From Liolophura sinensis (lineage: Eukaryota; Mollusca; Polyplacophora; Chitonida; Chitonidae): a stretch of 64,000 bases of DNA. Within the stretch, counting starts at the first letter, position 1, and every line of letters starts with the position of its first letter. Shown here one piece after another: positions 39,201-54,800 of the stretch. The stretch is from contig NC_088296.1 in NCBI RefSeq assembly GCF_032854445.1, forward strand, positions 9,028,706-9,092,705, given 5' to 3'. The notes below the pieces were generated by a model that had not been told where the DNA came from, made no database searches, and saw only the letters and a list, made by a program, of their open reading frames with translations. The translations under genes and the position numbers were made by a program.

Positions 39201-39859
39201 TTAAAGAACGATCAAATAATTAAATAAAAGCCTGATATTTTATTTATTATTTAATTGATAGGTGTTTTACATCGTACTCAAGAATATTTCATTTATACCA
39301 CGGTAGGTAGAATTATGGTGGTAGGAAAAACGGCCGGGGAAAACCCTTTACCAGCCTCGTATTTTAATTTTCTCTTAAGTCAGAAGGGGATAAAATCCTG
39401 CGATGTCTTTTTGTGAAAAGTATATAAAACAGATGTCTTAAAAATGCACTGCTGCTGCAAAATGATCGAAAAATCGATATCATTTACCGCCGAAAGTAAT
39501 ATTATTTATTTAGGCCTTGTTGCACTGTTAAAAGTGAACAGCAGCATGAGTCCATAATTGATAGGTCAAAATTTGTAAAGGATTTAGAAAATAATTTGTC
39601 AATTTTGGTGTGGAACACATTCCGTCTCTCAACTCTGATGGACTCTCCACTTCCTGACTTGCTTATATGTGTAATAGGGCCTCCGGTGAAGGATTCCCTG
39701 TGTGTGACCTAATTTTTTTTTACTTCTACATGATGGCCGGCTTGTTTGAAAAAATGATCATGAGTTAACAATAAAGTGTTTATTTCACTGGTGTTAAACG
39801 TTATGCTCAAAAATGATAAACACATTGATGCTCAAGATAAAGTCATATAAATATACAAA

Positions 39860-39890
<31 letters not shown>

Positions 39891-42800
39891 AAAATTCAGT
39901 TAACAAACCGATAGATAAATAAATAGCTCGGTAAATACAGAATTCAGTAAATAAATGAATAATTCAGTCAGTAAATAAGTAATTCAGTTAATAAAAATAA
40001 CTAATTCCGTGAACAAATAAATAGTAAATAAGAAAATAATTCAACACATAAATACCGTAAAAGAATTAATAACTAAAATAATTTAGAAATCATTATATCA
40101 ATATATTATTGGAATAAATGCACATAAATCATTGAATATAGGTTTATCTTACCCAGTGAGTACCCAACGTCGCGACACTGTTCCATTAAACCAAAAGATG
40201 CTAAAATCTCTTCCGTGGTGGCTGGGCGCTGACCATCTTTGCATGCGCAGACGCCGTTTTGACATGTTTGCTCAAACCCATGCTGACAGATTCCACAGGT
40301 GTCGTTCAACAGCGAGAAGCCGGCGATTACACAATTTTTACCGGTAGAATCGACAGTAAAAGCAATGGGACAGTCACAGGTCTTAGAGATGGTGTTGCAC
40401 TCAGAGTACAAGCCTACACAACGCCCGATATTTTCTCCACATGACTCGTTGTAATATGCGGCTGAAAGGCAACACAATGATTCACTGGCCGCTTCATTGA
40501 AGGATTGGTCATTTAATGGATTGAAAGATTGGTTGGTTGACTAATTGATTGATTGATTGAATGAATGAATGACTCTTCTACTAATGGATTGATTGGTTAG
40601 TTGATTGGGTTTAACGCCGTGATTGATTGGTTGATCTGATGAATGACCGATTGATTGTTTCGTTTGTCCGTTGATTTATTGATTGAGTCTAACGCCGTGT
40701 TAGAGAATGATTCACTTATATGACGGCCGCTGTTCACGTAAAAATCACCAAGCTTTGCCAGGATCATTCCTGGGTCAAGTCACACCTAATACTTTAAAGA
40801 GGAAGTTGTAGTTTCACCGATTGGCGTTCGGCATAACGAGGAAATTGCGACGACTTGCTGACCAGTCTCAATGTAATGGCTCGAGCGTTGAGGCTTACTT
40901 GCCCTCGGTAAGTTGTCTCAGTGAAGCAGCACTAGATAAAACAGCGGTGGGAATCCGTCCTTCTACAAGGAGGTACATCACATACACTATAAGGATTTCA
41001 CTGTTTCTTAATAGTGTAATAGTTGACAAACGGTATCAGGTAACGTGTGAAATCAGACGTCTCGTCCAGTTACCTCATTGATATATTTATTTGAACTATT
41101 TATGTAAAGGATTAACAAGCTGAACATTACATGCCAATAGCACCATAGCTTAAGCAGAATTTTGTATAAAAAAACCCACTAGTTTAATAGCACATCAAGT
41201 CAAATATGTAACCATCTTGTATATAGTTGTTCTGTTATATTTCCATGCAACAGTACCAGAAGAAACTTTTTTGTATTTTTACCTGGCACACACTTTGTGT
41301 TGTTGTTCTCCGATGGAACAAAATTTCCTTCGCATAAGCAAATAAATCCATCACAGGCTCGCTGTTTACACACAGCTCCATGTGGACAGTCGAGGCTAGA
41401 GTTGCAGGAATCTGTGAGGTTGACAATGGAGGATCGGAATGGTGTTGTCGGTGTCGGTACGTCTGTAGAGGTGGTTGGTGCATCTGTGGTGGTTGTTGGT
41501 GCTTCTGTTGTAGTTGTTGGTGCTTCTGTGGCAGTTTTTGATGCCTCTGTTGTAGTTGATGGTGCGTCTGTGGTAATTGTTGGTGCTTTTGTTGTAGTTG
41601 ATGGTGCCTCTGTTGTAGTTGTTGGTGCGTCTATGGTAGTTGCTGGTGCCTCTGTTGTAGTTGTTGGTGCTTCTGTTGTAGTTGATGGTGCGTCTGTGGT
41701 AGGTGTTGGTGGTTCTGTGGTTGTTGTTGGTGCTTCTGTTGTGGTTGTTTGTGCTTTTGTGGTAGTTGTAGATGATTCTGTTGCATTTTTTGGTGCTTCT
41801 GTGGTAGCTGTGAATGCGTCTGTGGTAGTTGTTGGTACTTCTGTAGTAATTGTTGGTGCTTCTGTCGTAGTTGTTGTTGCGTCTGTGGTAGTTTTTGTGA
41901 GTGTTTCTGTTGTAGTTGTTGGTGCTTCTGTTGTAGTCGTTCGCGCTTCTGTTGTAGTTGTTGGTTTAGCTGTTGTAGTTATTTCAGCATCGGTAGTAGT
42001 TGTTGGTGCCTCTGTTGTTGATCGTGGTGCCTCTGTTGTGGTTGTTGGCGCTTCTGTGGTAGTTGTTGGTGCCTCTGTGGTAGTTGTTGTTGGTTCTGTT
42101 GCATTTGTTGGTGCTTCTGTGGTAGTTGTGAATGCGTCTGTGGTAGTTGTTGGTGCTTCTGTAGTAATTGTTGGTGCTTCTGTCGTAGTTGTTGTTGCGT
42201 CTGTGGTAGTTTTTGTGAGTGTTTCTGTTGTTGTTGTTGGTGCTTCTGTTGTAGTCGTTCGCGCTTCTGTTGTAGTTGTTGGTTTAGCTGTTGTAGTTAT
42301 TTCAGCATCGGTAGTAGTTGTTGGTGCCTCTGTTGTTGATCGTGGTGCCTCTGTTGTGGTTGTTGGCGCTTCTGTGGTAGTTGTTGGTGCCTCTGTGGTA
42401 GTTGTTGTTGGTTCTGTTGCATTTGTTGGTGCTTCTGTGGTAGTTGTGAATGCGTCTGTGGTAGTTGTTGGTGCTTCTGTAGTAATTGTTGGTGCTTCTG
42501 TCGTAGTTGTTGTTGCGTCTGTGGTAGTTTTTGTGAGTGTTTCTGTTGTTGTTGTTGGTGCTTCTGTTGTAGTCGTTCGCGCTTCTGTTGTAGTTGTTGG
42601 TTTAGCTGTTGTAGTTATTTCAGCATCGGTAGTAGTTGTTGGTGCCTCTGTTGTTGATCGTGGTGCCTCTGTTGTGGTTGTTGGCGCTTCTGTGGTAGTT
42701 GTTGGTGCCTCTGTGGTAGTTGTTGTTGGTTCTGTTGCATTTGTTGGTGCTTCTGTGGTAGTTGTGAATGCGTCTGTGGTAGTTGTTGGTGCTTCTGTAG

Positions 42801-45800
42801 TAATTGTTGGTGCTTCTGTCGTAGTTGTTGTTGCGTCTGTGGTAGTTTTTGTGAGTGTTTCTGTTGTTGTTGTTGGTGCTTCTGTTGTAGTCGTTCGCGC
42901 TTCTGTTGTAGTTGTTGGTTTAGCTGTTGTAGTTATTTCAGCATCGGTAGTAGTTGTTGGTGCATCTGTTGTTGATCGTGGTGCCTCTGTTGTAATTGTT
43001 GGCGCTTCTGTGGTAGTTGTTGGTGCTTCTGTGGTAGTTGTTGTTGGTTCTGTGGTTGTTGTTTGTGTTTCTGTTCTAGTTGTTGGTGCCTCTGTTGTAG
43101 TTGTTAATTCTTCTGCTGTATTTGTTGGTGCTTCTGTGGTAGTTCTTGGTACGTCTGTTGTAGCTGTTCGAGCTTCTGTGGTAGTTGTTGGTACTTCTGT
43201 GGTGGTTGTTGGTGTATCTGTAGTAGTTGAAGATGCTTCTGTTGTTGTTGTTTGTGCCTCTGTTGTAGTTGTTGGCCCTTTAGTGGTAGTTGTTGGTGCC
43301 TCTGTTGTAGTTGTTGGTGGTTCTGTTGTAATTGTTGGTGCTTCTGTTGTAGTTGTTGGTGCGTCTGTTGTAGCTGTTTGCGCTTCTGTGGTGGTTGTTG
43401 GTGCTTCTGTTGTAGATGTTGGTGCGTCTTTGGAAGTTGTTGATGCTTCAGTTAAAGTTGTTGGTGCTTTTGTTGTGGTTGTTGGTGTTTCCGTTGTAGT
43501 AGTTTCAGCATCGGTAGTAGTTGTTGGTGCTTCGGCGGTAGATCTTGGTGCCTCTGTTGCAGTTGTTGGCGCCTCTGTGGTAGTTGTTGGTGGTTCTGTT
43601 GTAGTTTTTGGTGCGTCTGTTGTTGTTGGTGCTTCTGTGGTAGTTGTTTGTGCGTCTGTTGTAGTTGTTGATGCATCTGTTGTAGTTGTGTCAGCCTCGG
43701 CAGTAGTTGTTGGAGATTCTGTGGTAGTTCTTGGCGCCTCTGTTGTAGTTGTGGGCGCTTCAGTGGTAGTTCTTGTTGCTTCTGTTGTGGTTGTTGGTGG
43801 TTCTGTTGTAATTCTTGGTGCTTCTATGGTAGATGTTGGTGCTTCTGTTGTAGTTGCTTCCGCATCGGTAGCAGTTGTTGGTGCCTCTGTAGAGGTTGAT
43901 AATGTAGGACATACTCCTGTGGATGAAATTAATAATAATTTCAAAGTAATTTTTTCTCTTTGGTAGAAGCTGCACACACCATGCACACACCATGCACACA
44001 CCATTATTACTTACGGAAAGAAAACATGACTGCAGTTTTCGTCAATAATTAGTTTTCCAAATAGTTCTGAATGTCGTTTTTTCTACATAAATTAAGACAA
44101 AAGGCACTAACCTAGAGTTAAAGAAACACAAATTGTATGGCTCAGTGGTCGCCTGCTGAAAATAAGCCTCAAACTACTTTCTTTAAATGTTTTAGTATAG
44201 AATTTCTGACAACAATTAGGGGCCTTTAATTAACTGTGTACTAATGTAGATTTTTAGATCAACTGCGTGTTTTTTTCCTCACACAAACCTCACACAAAAA
44301 TCTAGACATTACAAACAAAGCCAAGAAAAGATAACACTATCACAAAAACTAACTGATTTATTTTTTTATTTGATTGGTGTTTTAAGCTAACCTCAGGAAT
44401 ATTTCACTGATACGACGACGGCCAGCATTATGGTGGGTGAAAACCGACCACAGCCCAGGGAAAACCCACGACCATCCGCAGGTTGCTAATAGAACTTCCC
44501 ACGTACGGCCGAAGTGGAAGCTATCATGAGCTGGACTTGGACTCACAGCAACCACATTGGTAAGAGACGCCTGAGCCATTACGCTGGGCTAGCGAGCAAA
44601 CCAACTGAAGCACGGAGGCCCCTCTTATCACAAAATAATAGATTACATTAAAACGGGATCGTCTGCTATGCCAATCGAAATTTCTGCGTTGTCTCCAAAA
44701 AATCTTCAGAATTATTTCATCTGGAAAAATATTCCCGCCAATTTGCATACAATATACTCTGATAGCTATGGACACGCTCCACAATACTGCATTGAACTAG
44801 AGTGTAACTTACTTAAATCAAACGTGTCTGCGCGGCATTGCAAAGGGTAGTCCACGTAAGCTTGCTTCTCCTCTGGGGTAACCGGCCGAAACCCACTTCT
44901 ACAGTCGCACGTTGTGCCATTACAGAATAGTTCTATGAAGCAATTTGAGTCACTCGTGCATGCATCCCCAAGGCGACCTTCGCCTATCACATTGCAGTCC
45001 GTCCCTGATGAGGACAGTTCCGTGTTTTGGCCACATACGCAGTAACCGTCTGTTGTGTCGTTACATTCAACATTGAGACCTGTACACTGGCCATTGTCCG
45101 TGCCACACCGCTCACCAAACGAAGACGCTGTACCAAACACAGAAAACAAGCAAGATTATCACGGGTGTTCTCTCCGTGAACTGAACAGATTTCCGCGCAC
45201 ACTGCACACAGAAAACAACTCCTCCATGCTTTGCTCTTTCAAACAATTAATTAAATTATGCTATTGTTTTCTTTCTGTTTGAAAATAACACTAAGAGAAA
45301 TAAAAGAAAAATTTGATTAAAAATACATTTACAGAAAACACTAAAACTGGATTGGAAGATATAGTAACTGACCAGTTAAGCAACCATTGTCGTTGTCATT
45401 TGGAACATATCCTATAATACACAGGCATATTTGTCCATCACACTCTCTCTGTCGACAACTGGCTGACACCGGACATTGGGAATCGTCAGAGCACGAGGTA
45501 AATAAGCTGGCTGGGGCTAGTGTAACGGTAGTCTGCACCTCTGTTGTCAGTGTGGGCGTTGTTGTTGCTGCTCTCGTTGTAGTTGTAGGCGCTTCTGGTG
45601 TTGGGCAGAAATCTGAAGAATTGCAAAACAAAGAAGGAAATATATATATAGAAAGCAATTACCACGCCACTGCTGTCCAAATTTTTGAAGCATTAGGGAA
45701 TGTGGCTCTTGCATGCACTTGGAGACTTATTCCCTGGAGTTGACTTATGTGGAGGAACAGCAGACAAGCAGTACAGAAAACAGCAGAGACAAATGTGCAT

Positions 45801-48800
45801 CGACAAAAGAGGATGGTTCCAAGAAAAAGTACGGAATGCATCTATGTGCTAAGAAATCTGGACAACTACAGTCAAACCTGTACCTACGGTCACCTGTAAT
45901 TAGCGTCCATCTGCCGTAAGGGGCCATTCTCTGCCGCGACCAAACAATTTTCCATTGTTGAACCACCTGTAATATGCGAGCGCCTGTCCAACTGGTCCAG
46001 CGGCCAAAATATTTTGCCACCAAATTCTATATCAGCCTGTCCTGAGCGGTCGAGACTTTCAACAGTATTGATAATTGCTGCATCGGACGTTTAAAAATTT
46101 CAAAATGGCGACCACCCGACTTTAATAGTATTTGTAGTGATTAAAAGTTACTACCTGCCACTTTATAAAGAAAAGTGAAATGTGAACATTATTGGTCAAT
46201 AGCAGTGAACTCTATTGTTCTTTATTCAGTTCTAGCTGGCTATTGTCCGGACACTCCTTCACTGTGGCAGTGGATTAGCTCCATGCTGAGGTCCCAGCTA
46301 TGAATATCATAAACAGTGGGCAGACTCGGATATAATCGGATATAATCTGACCTCCTTATGATACCTCCCATGAATGGTTTCTTTGAAAAATTATCTGGCT
46401 TGCTTGGCCGTTATTTATGCAGGCAAATGGTGCTGCAATAAAAAAGATATTGCCTGTACCAAACACTTGGAGAAATTAATCTTCCTTCACTTGTTGTTGT
46501 TGTTGTTTTACCGCTAATGGCAAATATGATTGAACATCTAGGCAGTCTGCCATTTACAGTTCAACACTTTGTTAGAATAGTCATTTATAGCTACGTAGGC
46601 CAAACTAGCACATGGCTTTTTAGGGCTGACAAGGACGGGAAGAAAGTTCTCCTGTCAAGCGTCCCCTCACCTAAAATTCTTTCTGTAATCGGCTGTTGAA
46701 TGCCTGAAATCCATAGGTCTACCTCACAAAACTTGAAATTATTGAGATATCATTTTACTACAATTGTTATATTTCTATAAAGTTTATATAGCTAACCAGA
46801 ATAGTGCTTTAGCAATTATGTATAAGATTATTATGTAGGCCTACAGGTGAAGATTTCCTGAAACTTAATACAATTGTGATTTGCCTTGGTTTTCACAGCC
46901 TGTCTTATGTGGCCAACTGTCATATGCAGCCAATTTTTACGTGTCCCTTCACTAGCCGCATACAACAGGCTGGAAAATTACTAGATCTGGAAGGATATAC
47001 CTCCTAGGTACACACAATATATTCTGACAACCATAGCGACTGTGCACTATAACCCATGGAAACAGAGTGTATCTTACTTAAATCAAACGTATCTGGGCGG
47101 CATTGCAAAGGGTAGTCCACGTAAGCTTGCTTCTCCTCTGGGGTAACCGACCGAAACCCACTTCTACAGTCGCACGTTGTGCCATTACAGAATAGTTCTA
47201 TGAAGCAATTTGAGTCACTCGTGCACGTATCTCCAAGGCGACCTTCGCCTATCACATTGCAGTCCGTCCCTGATGAGGAGAGTTCCGTGTTTTGGCCACA
47301 TACGCAGTAACCGTCTGTTGTGTCGTTACATTCAACATTGAGTCCTGTACACTGGCCATTGTCCGTGCCACACCGCTCACCAAACGAAGACGCTGTACCA
47401 AACACAGAATACAAGCAAGATTATCACGGGTGTTCTCTGGGTAAACTCAACAGACTTCCATGCTCACTGCGTATGGAAAACAACTCCTACATGCTTTGAT
47501 TTTTCATCCAGTTAATTAAATTATGCTATTGTTTTCTTTCTGTTTAAAAAAAGCACTAAATGAATTAAACTATTTTTTAAATGAAAAATACATTTACAGG
47601 AAACACAAAACCTGGATTGGAATATACAATTAACTGACCAGTTAAGCAACCATTGTCGTTGTCATTTGGAACATATCCTATAATACACAGGCATATTTGT
47701 CCATCACACTCTCTCTGTCGACAACTGGCTGACACTGGACATTGAGAATCGTCAGAGCACGAGGTAAATAAACTGGCTGGGGCTAGTGTAACGGTAGTCT
47801 GCACCTCTGTTGTCATTGTGGGCGTTGTTGTTGCTGTGCTAGTTGTAGTTGTAGGCGCTTCTGTTGTAGGGCAGAAATCTGAAGAATTGCAAAACAAAGA
47901 AGGAAATAAATGCATACAAAAGCAATTACCATGCCACTGTTGTCCAAACTTTTGAAACATCGGGGAGAATGACTTTTGCATGTATTTGGGGACTTATTCC
48001 ATTGAGATGATCTATGTGGATAAACAGCAGACAAGCAGTACAGAAACCAGCAGAGAAACATGTACATCGACAAACGAGGATAGATCCAAGAAAAAGTACG
48101 TAATGCATTTATGTGCCAATAATTCTGGACAACTACTAGATCTGGAAGGATATACCTCCTGGGTACACAAAATATATCCTGACAACAGTGGCGACTCTGC
48201 ACTATAACCCATGGAAACATTGTGTATCTTACTTAAATCAAACGTATCTGGGCGGCATTGCAAAGGGTAGTCCACGTAAGCTTGCTTCTCCTCTGGGGTA
48301 ACCGACCGAAACCCACTTCTACAGTCGCACGTTGTGCTATTACAGAATAGTTCTATGAAGCAATTTGAGTCACTCGTGCACGTATCTCCAAGGCGACCTT
48401 CGCCTATCACATTGCAGTCCGTCCCTGATGAGGACAGTTCCGTGTTTTGGCCACATACGCAGTAACCGTCTGTTGTGTCGTTACATTCAACATTGAGTCC
48501 TGTACACTGGCCATTGTCCGTGCCACACCGCTCACCAAACGAAGACGCTGTACCAAACACAGAATACAAGCAAGATTATCACGGGTGTTCTCTGGGTAAA
48601 CTCAACAGACTTCCATGCTCACTGCGTATGGAAAACAACTCCTACATGCTTTGATTTTTCATCCAGTTAATTAAATTATGCTATTGTTTTCTTTCTGCTT
48701 AAAAATAGCACTAAATGAATTAAACTTTTTTTAAATGAAAAATACATTTAGAGGAAACACAAAACCTGGATTGAAATATATAATTAACTGACCAGTTAAG

Positions 48801-51800
48801 CAACCATTGTCGCTGTCATTTGGAACATATCCAATAACACACAGGCATATTTGTCCATCACACTCTCTTTGGCGACAACTGGCTGACACTGGACATTGAG
48901 AATCGTCAGAGCACGAGGTAAATAAACTGGCTGGGGCTAGTGTAACGGTAGTCTGCACCTCTGTTGTCAGTGTGGGCGTTGTTGTTGCTGCGCTCGTTGT
49001 AGTTGTAGGCGCTTCTGTTGTTGGGCAGAAATCTGAAGAATTGCACAACAAAGAAGGAAATAAATGCACAGAAATGCAATTACCATGCCACTGTTGTCCA
49101 AATTTTTGAAGCATCGGGGAAAATTACTTTTGCATGTACTTGGAGACTTATTCCCTTGAATTGACTTATGTGGATAAACAGCGGACAAGCAGCACAGAGA
49201 CCAGCAGAGAAAAATGTACATCGACAAAACAGGATAGTTCCAAGAAAAAGTACGTAATGCATGTATGTGCCAGTAATTCTGGACAACTACTAGATCTGGA
49301 AGGATATACCTCCTGGGTACACACAATATATTGTGACAAAAGTGGCGACTCTGCACTATAACCCATGGAAACAGGGTGTATCTTACTTAAATCAAACATA
49401 TCGGGCGGGCATTGCAAAGGGTAGTCCACGTAAGCTTGCCTCTCCTCTGGGGTAACCGGCCGAAACCCACTTCTACAGTCGCACGTTGTGCCATTACAGA
49501 ATAGTTCTATGAAGCAATCTGAGTCACTCGTGCACGTATCCCCAAGGCGACCTTCGCCTATCACATTGCAGTCCGTCCCTGATGAGGAGAGTTCCGTGTT
49601 TTGGCCACATACGCAGTAACCGTCTGTTGTGTCGTTACATTCAACATTGAGTCCTGTACACTGACCATTGTCTGTACCACACCGCTCACCAAACGAAGAC
49701 GCTGTACCAAACACAGAAATCAAGCAAGATTATCACGGGTGTTCTCTTCGTTAACTCAACAGACTTCCATGCACACTGCGTATAGAAAACAGCTTTTACA
49801 TGCTTTGATCTTTCACCTAGTTAATTAAATTATGCTATTGTTTTCTTTCTGCTTAAAAATAGCACTAAAAGAAATAAGAGAAAAATTCGATGAAAAAAAA
49901 ACATTTACAGGAAACACATAAACCGGATTGGAAGACACGGTAACTGACCAGTTAAGCAACCATTGTCGTTGTCATTCGGAACATATCCTATAACACACAG
50001 GCATATTTGTCCATCACACTCTCGTTGGCGACAACTGGCTGACACCGGACATTGGGAATCGTCGGAGCACGAGGTAAATAAACTGGCTGGGGCTAGTGTA
50101 ACGGTAGTCTGCACCTCTGTTGTCAGTGTGGGCGTTGTTGTTGCTGCGCTCGTTGTAGTTGTAGGCGCTTCTGTTGTTGGGCAGAAATCTGAAGAATTGC
50201 AAAACAAAGGAAGAAATAAATGCATAAAAAAGCAATTACCATGCCACTGTTGTTCAAACGTTTGATGCATCGCGGAGAATGACTTTTGCATGCACTTGGA
50301 GACTTATTCCCTTGAGTTGACTTATGTGGAAGAAAAGCCGACCAGCAGTACAGAGACCAGCAGAGAAAAATGTACATCGACAAAAGAGGACAGATCCAAG
50401 AAAAAGTACGTAATGCATCTATGTGCCAAAAATTCTGGACAACTGTTAGATCTGGAAGGATATACCTCCTGGGTACACACAATATATTGTGACAAAAGTG
50501 GCGACTCTGCACTATAACCCATGGAAACAGGGTGTATCTTACTTAAATCAAACGTATCTGGGCGGCATTGCAAAGGGTAGTCCACGTAAGCTTGCCTCTC
50601 CTCTGGGGTAACCGGCCGAAACCCACTTCTACAGTCGCACGTTGTGCCATTACAGAATAGTTCTATGAAGCAATCTGAGTCACTCGTGCACGTATCCCCA
50701 AGGCGACCTTCGCCTATCACATTGCAGTCCGTCCCTGATGAGGAGAGTTCCGTGTTTTGGCCACATACGCAGTAACCGTCTGTTGTGTCGTTACATTCAA
50801 CATTGAGTCCTGTACACTGGCCATTGTCCGTTCCACACGGCTCACCAAACGAAGACGCTGTACCAAACACAGAATACAAGCAAGATTATCACGGGTGTTC
50901 TCTGGGTAAACTCAACAGACTTCCATGCTCACTGCGTATGGAAAACAACTCCTACATGCTTTGATTTTTCACCCAGTTAATTAAATTATGCTATTGTTTT
51001 CTTTCTGCTTAAAAATAGCACTAAATGAATTAAACTTTTTTTAAATGAAAAATACATTTAGAGGAAACACAAAACCTGGATTGAAATATATAATTAACTG
51101 ACCAGTTAAGCAACCATTGTCGCTGTCATTTGGAACATATCCAATAACACACAGGCATATTTGTCCATCACACTCTCTTTGGCGACAACTGGCTGACACT
51201 GGACATTGAGAATCGTCAGAGCACGAGGTAAATAAACTGGCTGGGGCTAGTGTAACGGTAGTCTGCACCTCTGTTGTCAGTGTGGGCGTTGTTGTTGCTG
51301 CGCTCGTTGTAGTTGTAGGCGCTTCTGTTGTTGGGCAGAAATCTGAAGAATTGCACAACAAAGAAGGAAATAAATGCACAGAAATGCAATTACCATGCCA
51401 CTGTTGTCCAAATTTTTGAAGCATCGGGGAAAATTACTTTTGCATGTACTTGGAGACTTATTCCCTTGAATTGACTTATGTGGATAAACAGCGGACAAGC
51501 AGCACAGAGACCAGCAGAGAAAAATGTACATCGACAAAACAGGATAGTTCCAAGAAAAAGTACGTAATGCATGTATGTGCCAGTAATTCTGGACAACTAC
51601 TAGATCTGGAAGGATATACCTCCTGGGTACACACAATATATTGTGACAAAAGTGGCGACTCTGCACTATAACCCATGGAAACAGGGTGTATCTTACTTAA
51701 ATCAAACATATCGGGGCGGCATTGCAAAGGGTAGTCCACGTAAGCTTGCCTCTCCTCTGGGGTAACCGGCCGAAACCCACTTCTACAGTCGCACGTTGTG

Positions 51801-54800
51801 CCATTACAGAATAGTTCTATGAAGCAATCTGAGTCACTCGTGCACGTATCCCCAAGGCGACCTTCGCCTATCACATTGCAGTCCGTCCCTGATGAGGAGA
51901 GTTCCGTGTTTTGGCCACATACGCAGTAACCGTCTGTTGTGTCGTTACATTCAACATTGAGTCCTGTACACTGACCATTGTCTGTACCACACCGCTCACC
52001 AAACGAAGACGCTGTACCAAACACAGAAATCAAGCAAGATTATCACGGGTGTTCTCTTCGTTAACTCAACAGACTTCCGTGCACACTGCGTATAGAAAAC
52101 AGCTTTTACATGCTTTGATCTTTCACCTAGTTAATTAAATTATGCTATTGTTTTCTTTCTGCTTAAAAATAGCACTAAAAGAAATAAGAGAAAAATTCGA
52201 TGAAAAAAAACATTTACAGGAAACACATAAACCGGATTGGAAGACACGGTAACTGACCAGTTAAGCAACCATTGTCGTTGTCATTCGGAACATATCCTAT
52301 AACACACAGGCATATTTGTCCATCACACTCTCGTTGGCGACAACTGGCTGACACCGGACATTGGGAATCGTCGGAGCACGAGGTAAATAAACTGGCTGGG
52401 GCTAGTGTAACGGTAGTCTGCACCTCTGTTGTCAGTGTGGGCGTTGTTGTTGCTGCGCTCGTTGTAGTTGTAGGCGCTTCTGTTGTTGGGCAGAAATCTG
52501 AAGAATTGCAAAACAAAGGAAGAAATAAATGCATAAAAAAGCAATTACCATGCCACTGTTGTTCAAACGTTTGATGCATCGCGGAGAATGACTTTTGCAT
52601 GCACTTGGAGACTTATTCCCTTGAGTTGACTTATGTGGAAGAAAAGCCGACCAGCAGTACAGAGACCAGCAGAGAAAAATGTACATCGACAAAAGAGGAC
52701 AGATCCAAGAAAAAGTACGTAATGCATCTATGTGCCAAAAATTCTGGACAACTGTTAGATCTGGAAGGATATACCTCCTGGGTACACACAATATATTGTG
52801 ACAAAAGTGGCGACTCTGCACTATAACCCATGGAAACAGGGTGTATCTTACTTAAATCAAACGTATCTGGTCGGCATTGCAAAGGGTAGTCCACGTAAGC
52901 TTGCTTCTCCTCTGGGGTAACCGGCCGAAACCCACTTCTACAGTCGCACGTTGTGCCATTACAGAATAGTTCTATGAAGCAATCTGAGTCACTCGTGCAC
53001 GTATCCCCAAGGCGACCTTCGCCTATCACATTGCAGTCCGTCCCTGATGAGGAGAGTTCCGTGTTTTGGCCACATACGCAGTAACCGTCTGTTGTGTCGT
53101 TACATTCAACATTGAGTCCTGTACACTGGCCATTGTCCGTTCCACACGGCTCACCAAACGAAGACGCTGTACCAAACACAGAATACAAGCAAGATTATCA
53201 CGGGTGTTCTCTGGGTAAACTCAACAGACTTCCATGCTCACTGCGTATGGAAAACAACTCCTACATGCTTTGATTTTTCACCCAGTTAATTAAATTATGC
53301 TATTGTTTTCTTTCTGCTTAAAAATAGCACTAAATGAATTAAACTTTTTTTAAATGAAAAATACATTTAGAGGAAACACAAAACCTGGATTGAAATATAT
53401 AATTAACTGACCAGTTAAGCAACCATTGTCGCTGTCATTTGGAACATATCCAATAACACACAGGCATATTTGTCCATCACACTCTCTTTGGCGACAACTG
53501 GCTGACACTGGACATTGAGAATCGTCAGAGCACGAGGTAAATAAACTGGCTGGGGCTAGTGTAACGGTAGTCTGCACCTCTGTTGTCAGTGTGGGCGTTG
53601 TTGTTGCTGCGCTCGTTGTAGTTGTAGGCGCTTCTGTTGTTGGGCAGAAATCTGAAGAATTGCACAACAAAGAAGGAAATAAATGCACAGAAATGCAATT
53701 ACCATGCCACTGTTGTCCAAATTTTTGAAGCATCGGGGAAAATTACTTTTGCATGTACTTGGAGACTTATTCCCTTGAATTGACTTATGTGGATAAACAG
53801 CGGACAAGCAGCACAGAGACCAGCAGAGAAAAATGTACATCGACAAAACAGGATAGTTCCAAGAAAAAGTACGTAATGCATGTATGTGCCAGTAATTCTG
53901 GACAACTACTAGATCTGGAAGGATATACCTCCTGGGTACACACAATATATTGTGACAAAAGTGGCGACTCTGCACTATAACCCATGGAAACAGGGTGTAT
54001 CTTACTTAAATCAAACATATCGGGGCGGCATTGCAAAGGGTAGTCCACGTAAGCTTGCCTCTCCTCTGGGGTAACCGGCCGAAACCCACTTCTACAGTCG
54101 CACGTTGTGCCATTACAGAATAGTTCTATGAAGCAATCTGAGTCACTCGTGCACGTATCCCCAAGGCGACCTTCGCCTATCACATTGCAGTCCGTCCCTG
54201 ATGAGGAGAGTTCCGTGTTTTGGCCACATACGCAGTAACCGTCTGTTGTGTCGTTACATTCAACATTGAGTCCTGTACACTGACCATTGTCTGTACCACA
54301 CCGCTCACCAAACGAAGACGCTGTACCAAACACAGAAATCAAGCAAGATTATCACGGGTGTTCTCTTCGTTAACTCAACAGACTTCCATGCACACTGCGT
54401 ATAGAAAACAGCTTTTACATGCTTTGATCTTTCACCTAGTTAATTAAATTATGCTATTGTTTTCTTTCTGCTTAAAAATAGCACTAAAAGAAATAAGAGA
54501 AAAATTCGATGAAAAAAAACATTTACAGGAAACACATAAACCGGATTGGAAGACACGGTAACTGACCAGTTAAGCAACCATTGTCGTTGTCATTCGGAAC
54601 ATATCCTATAACACACAGGCATATTTGTCCATCACACTCTCGTTGGCGACAACTGGCTGACACCGGACATTGGGAATCGTCGGAGCACGAGGTAAATAAA
54701 CTGGCTGGGGCTAGTGTAACGGTAGTCTGCACCTCTGTTGTCAGTGTGGGCGTTGTTGTTGCTGCGCTCGTTGTAGTTGTAGGCGCTTCTGTTGTTGGGC

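Noticed and set aside
48967-49356. Recurrent 129-, 75-, 73- and 68-codon frames in every array unit
   Set aside because: They overlap exons A/B or the intron in other frames and recur only because the whole unit is duplicated; no own splice or start context.
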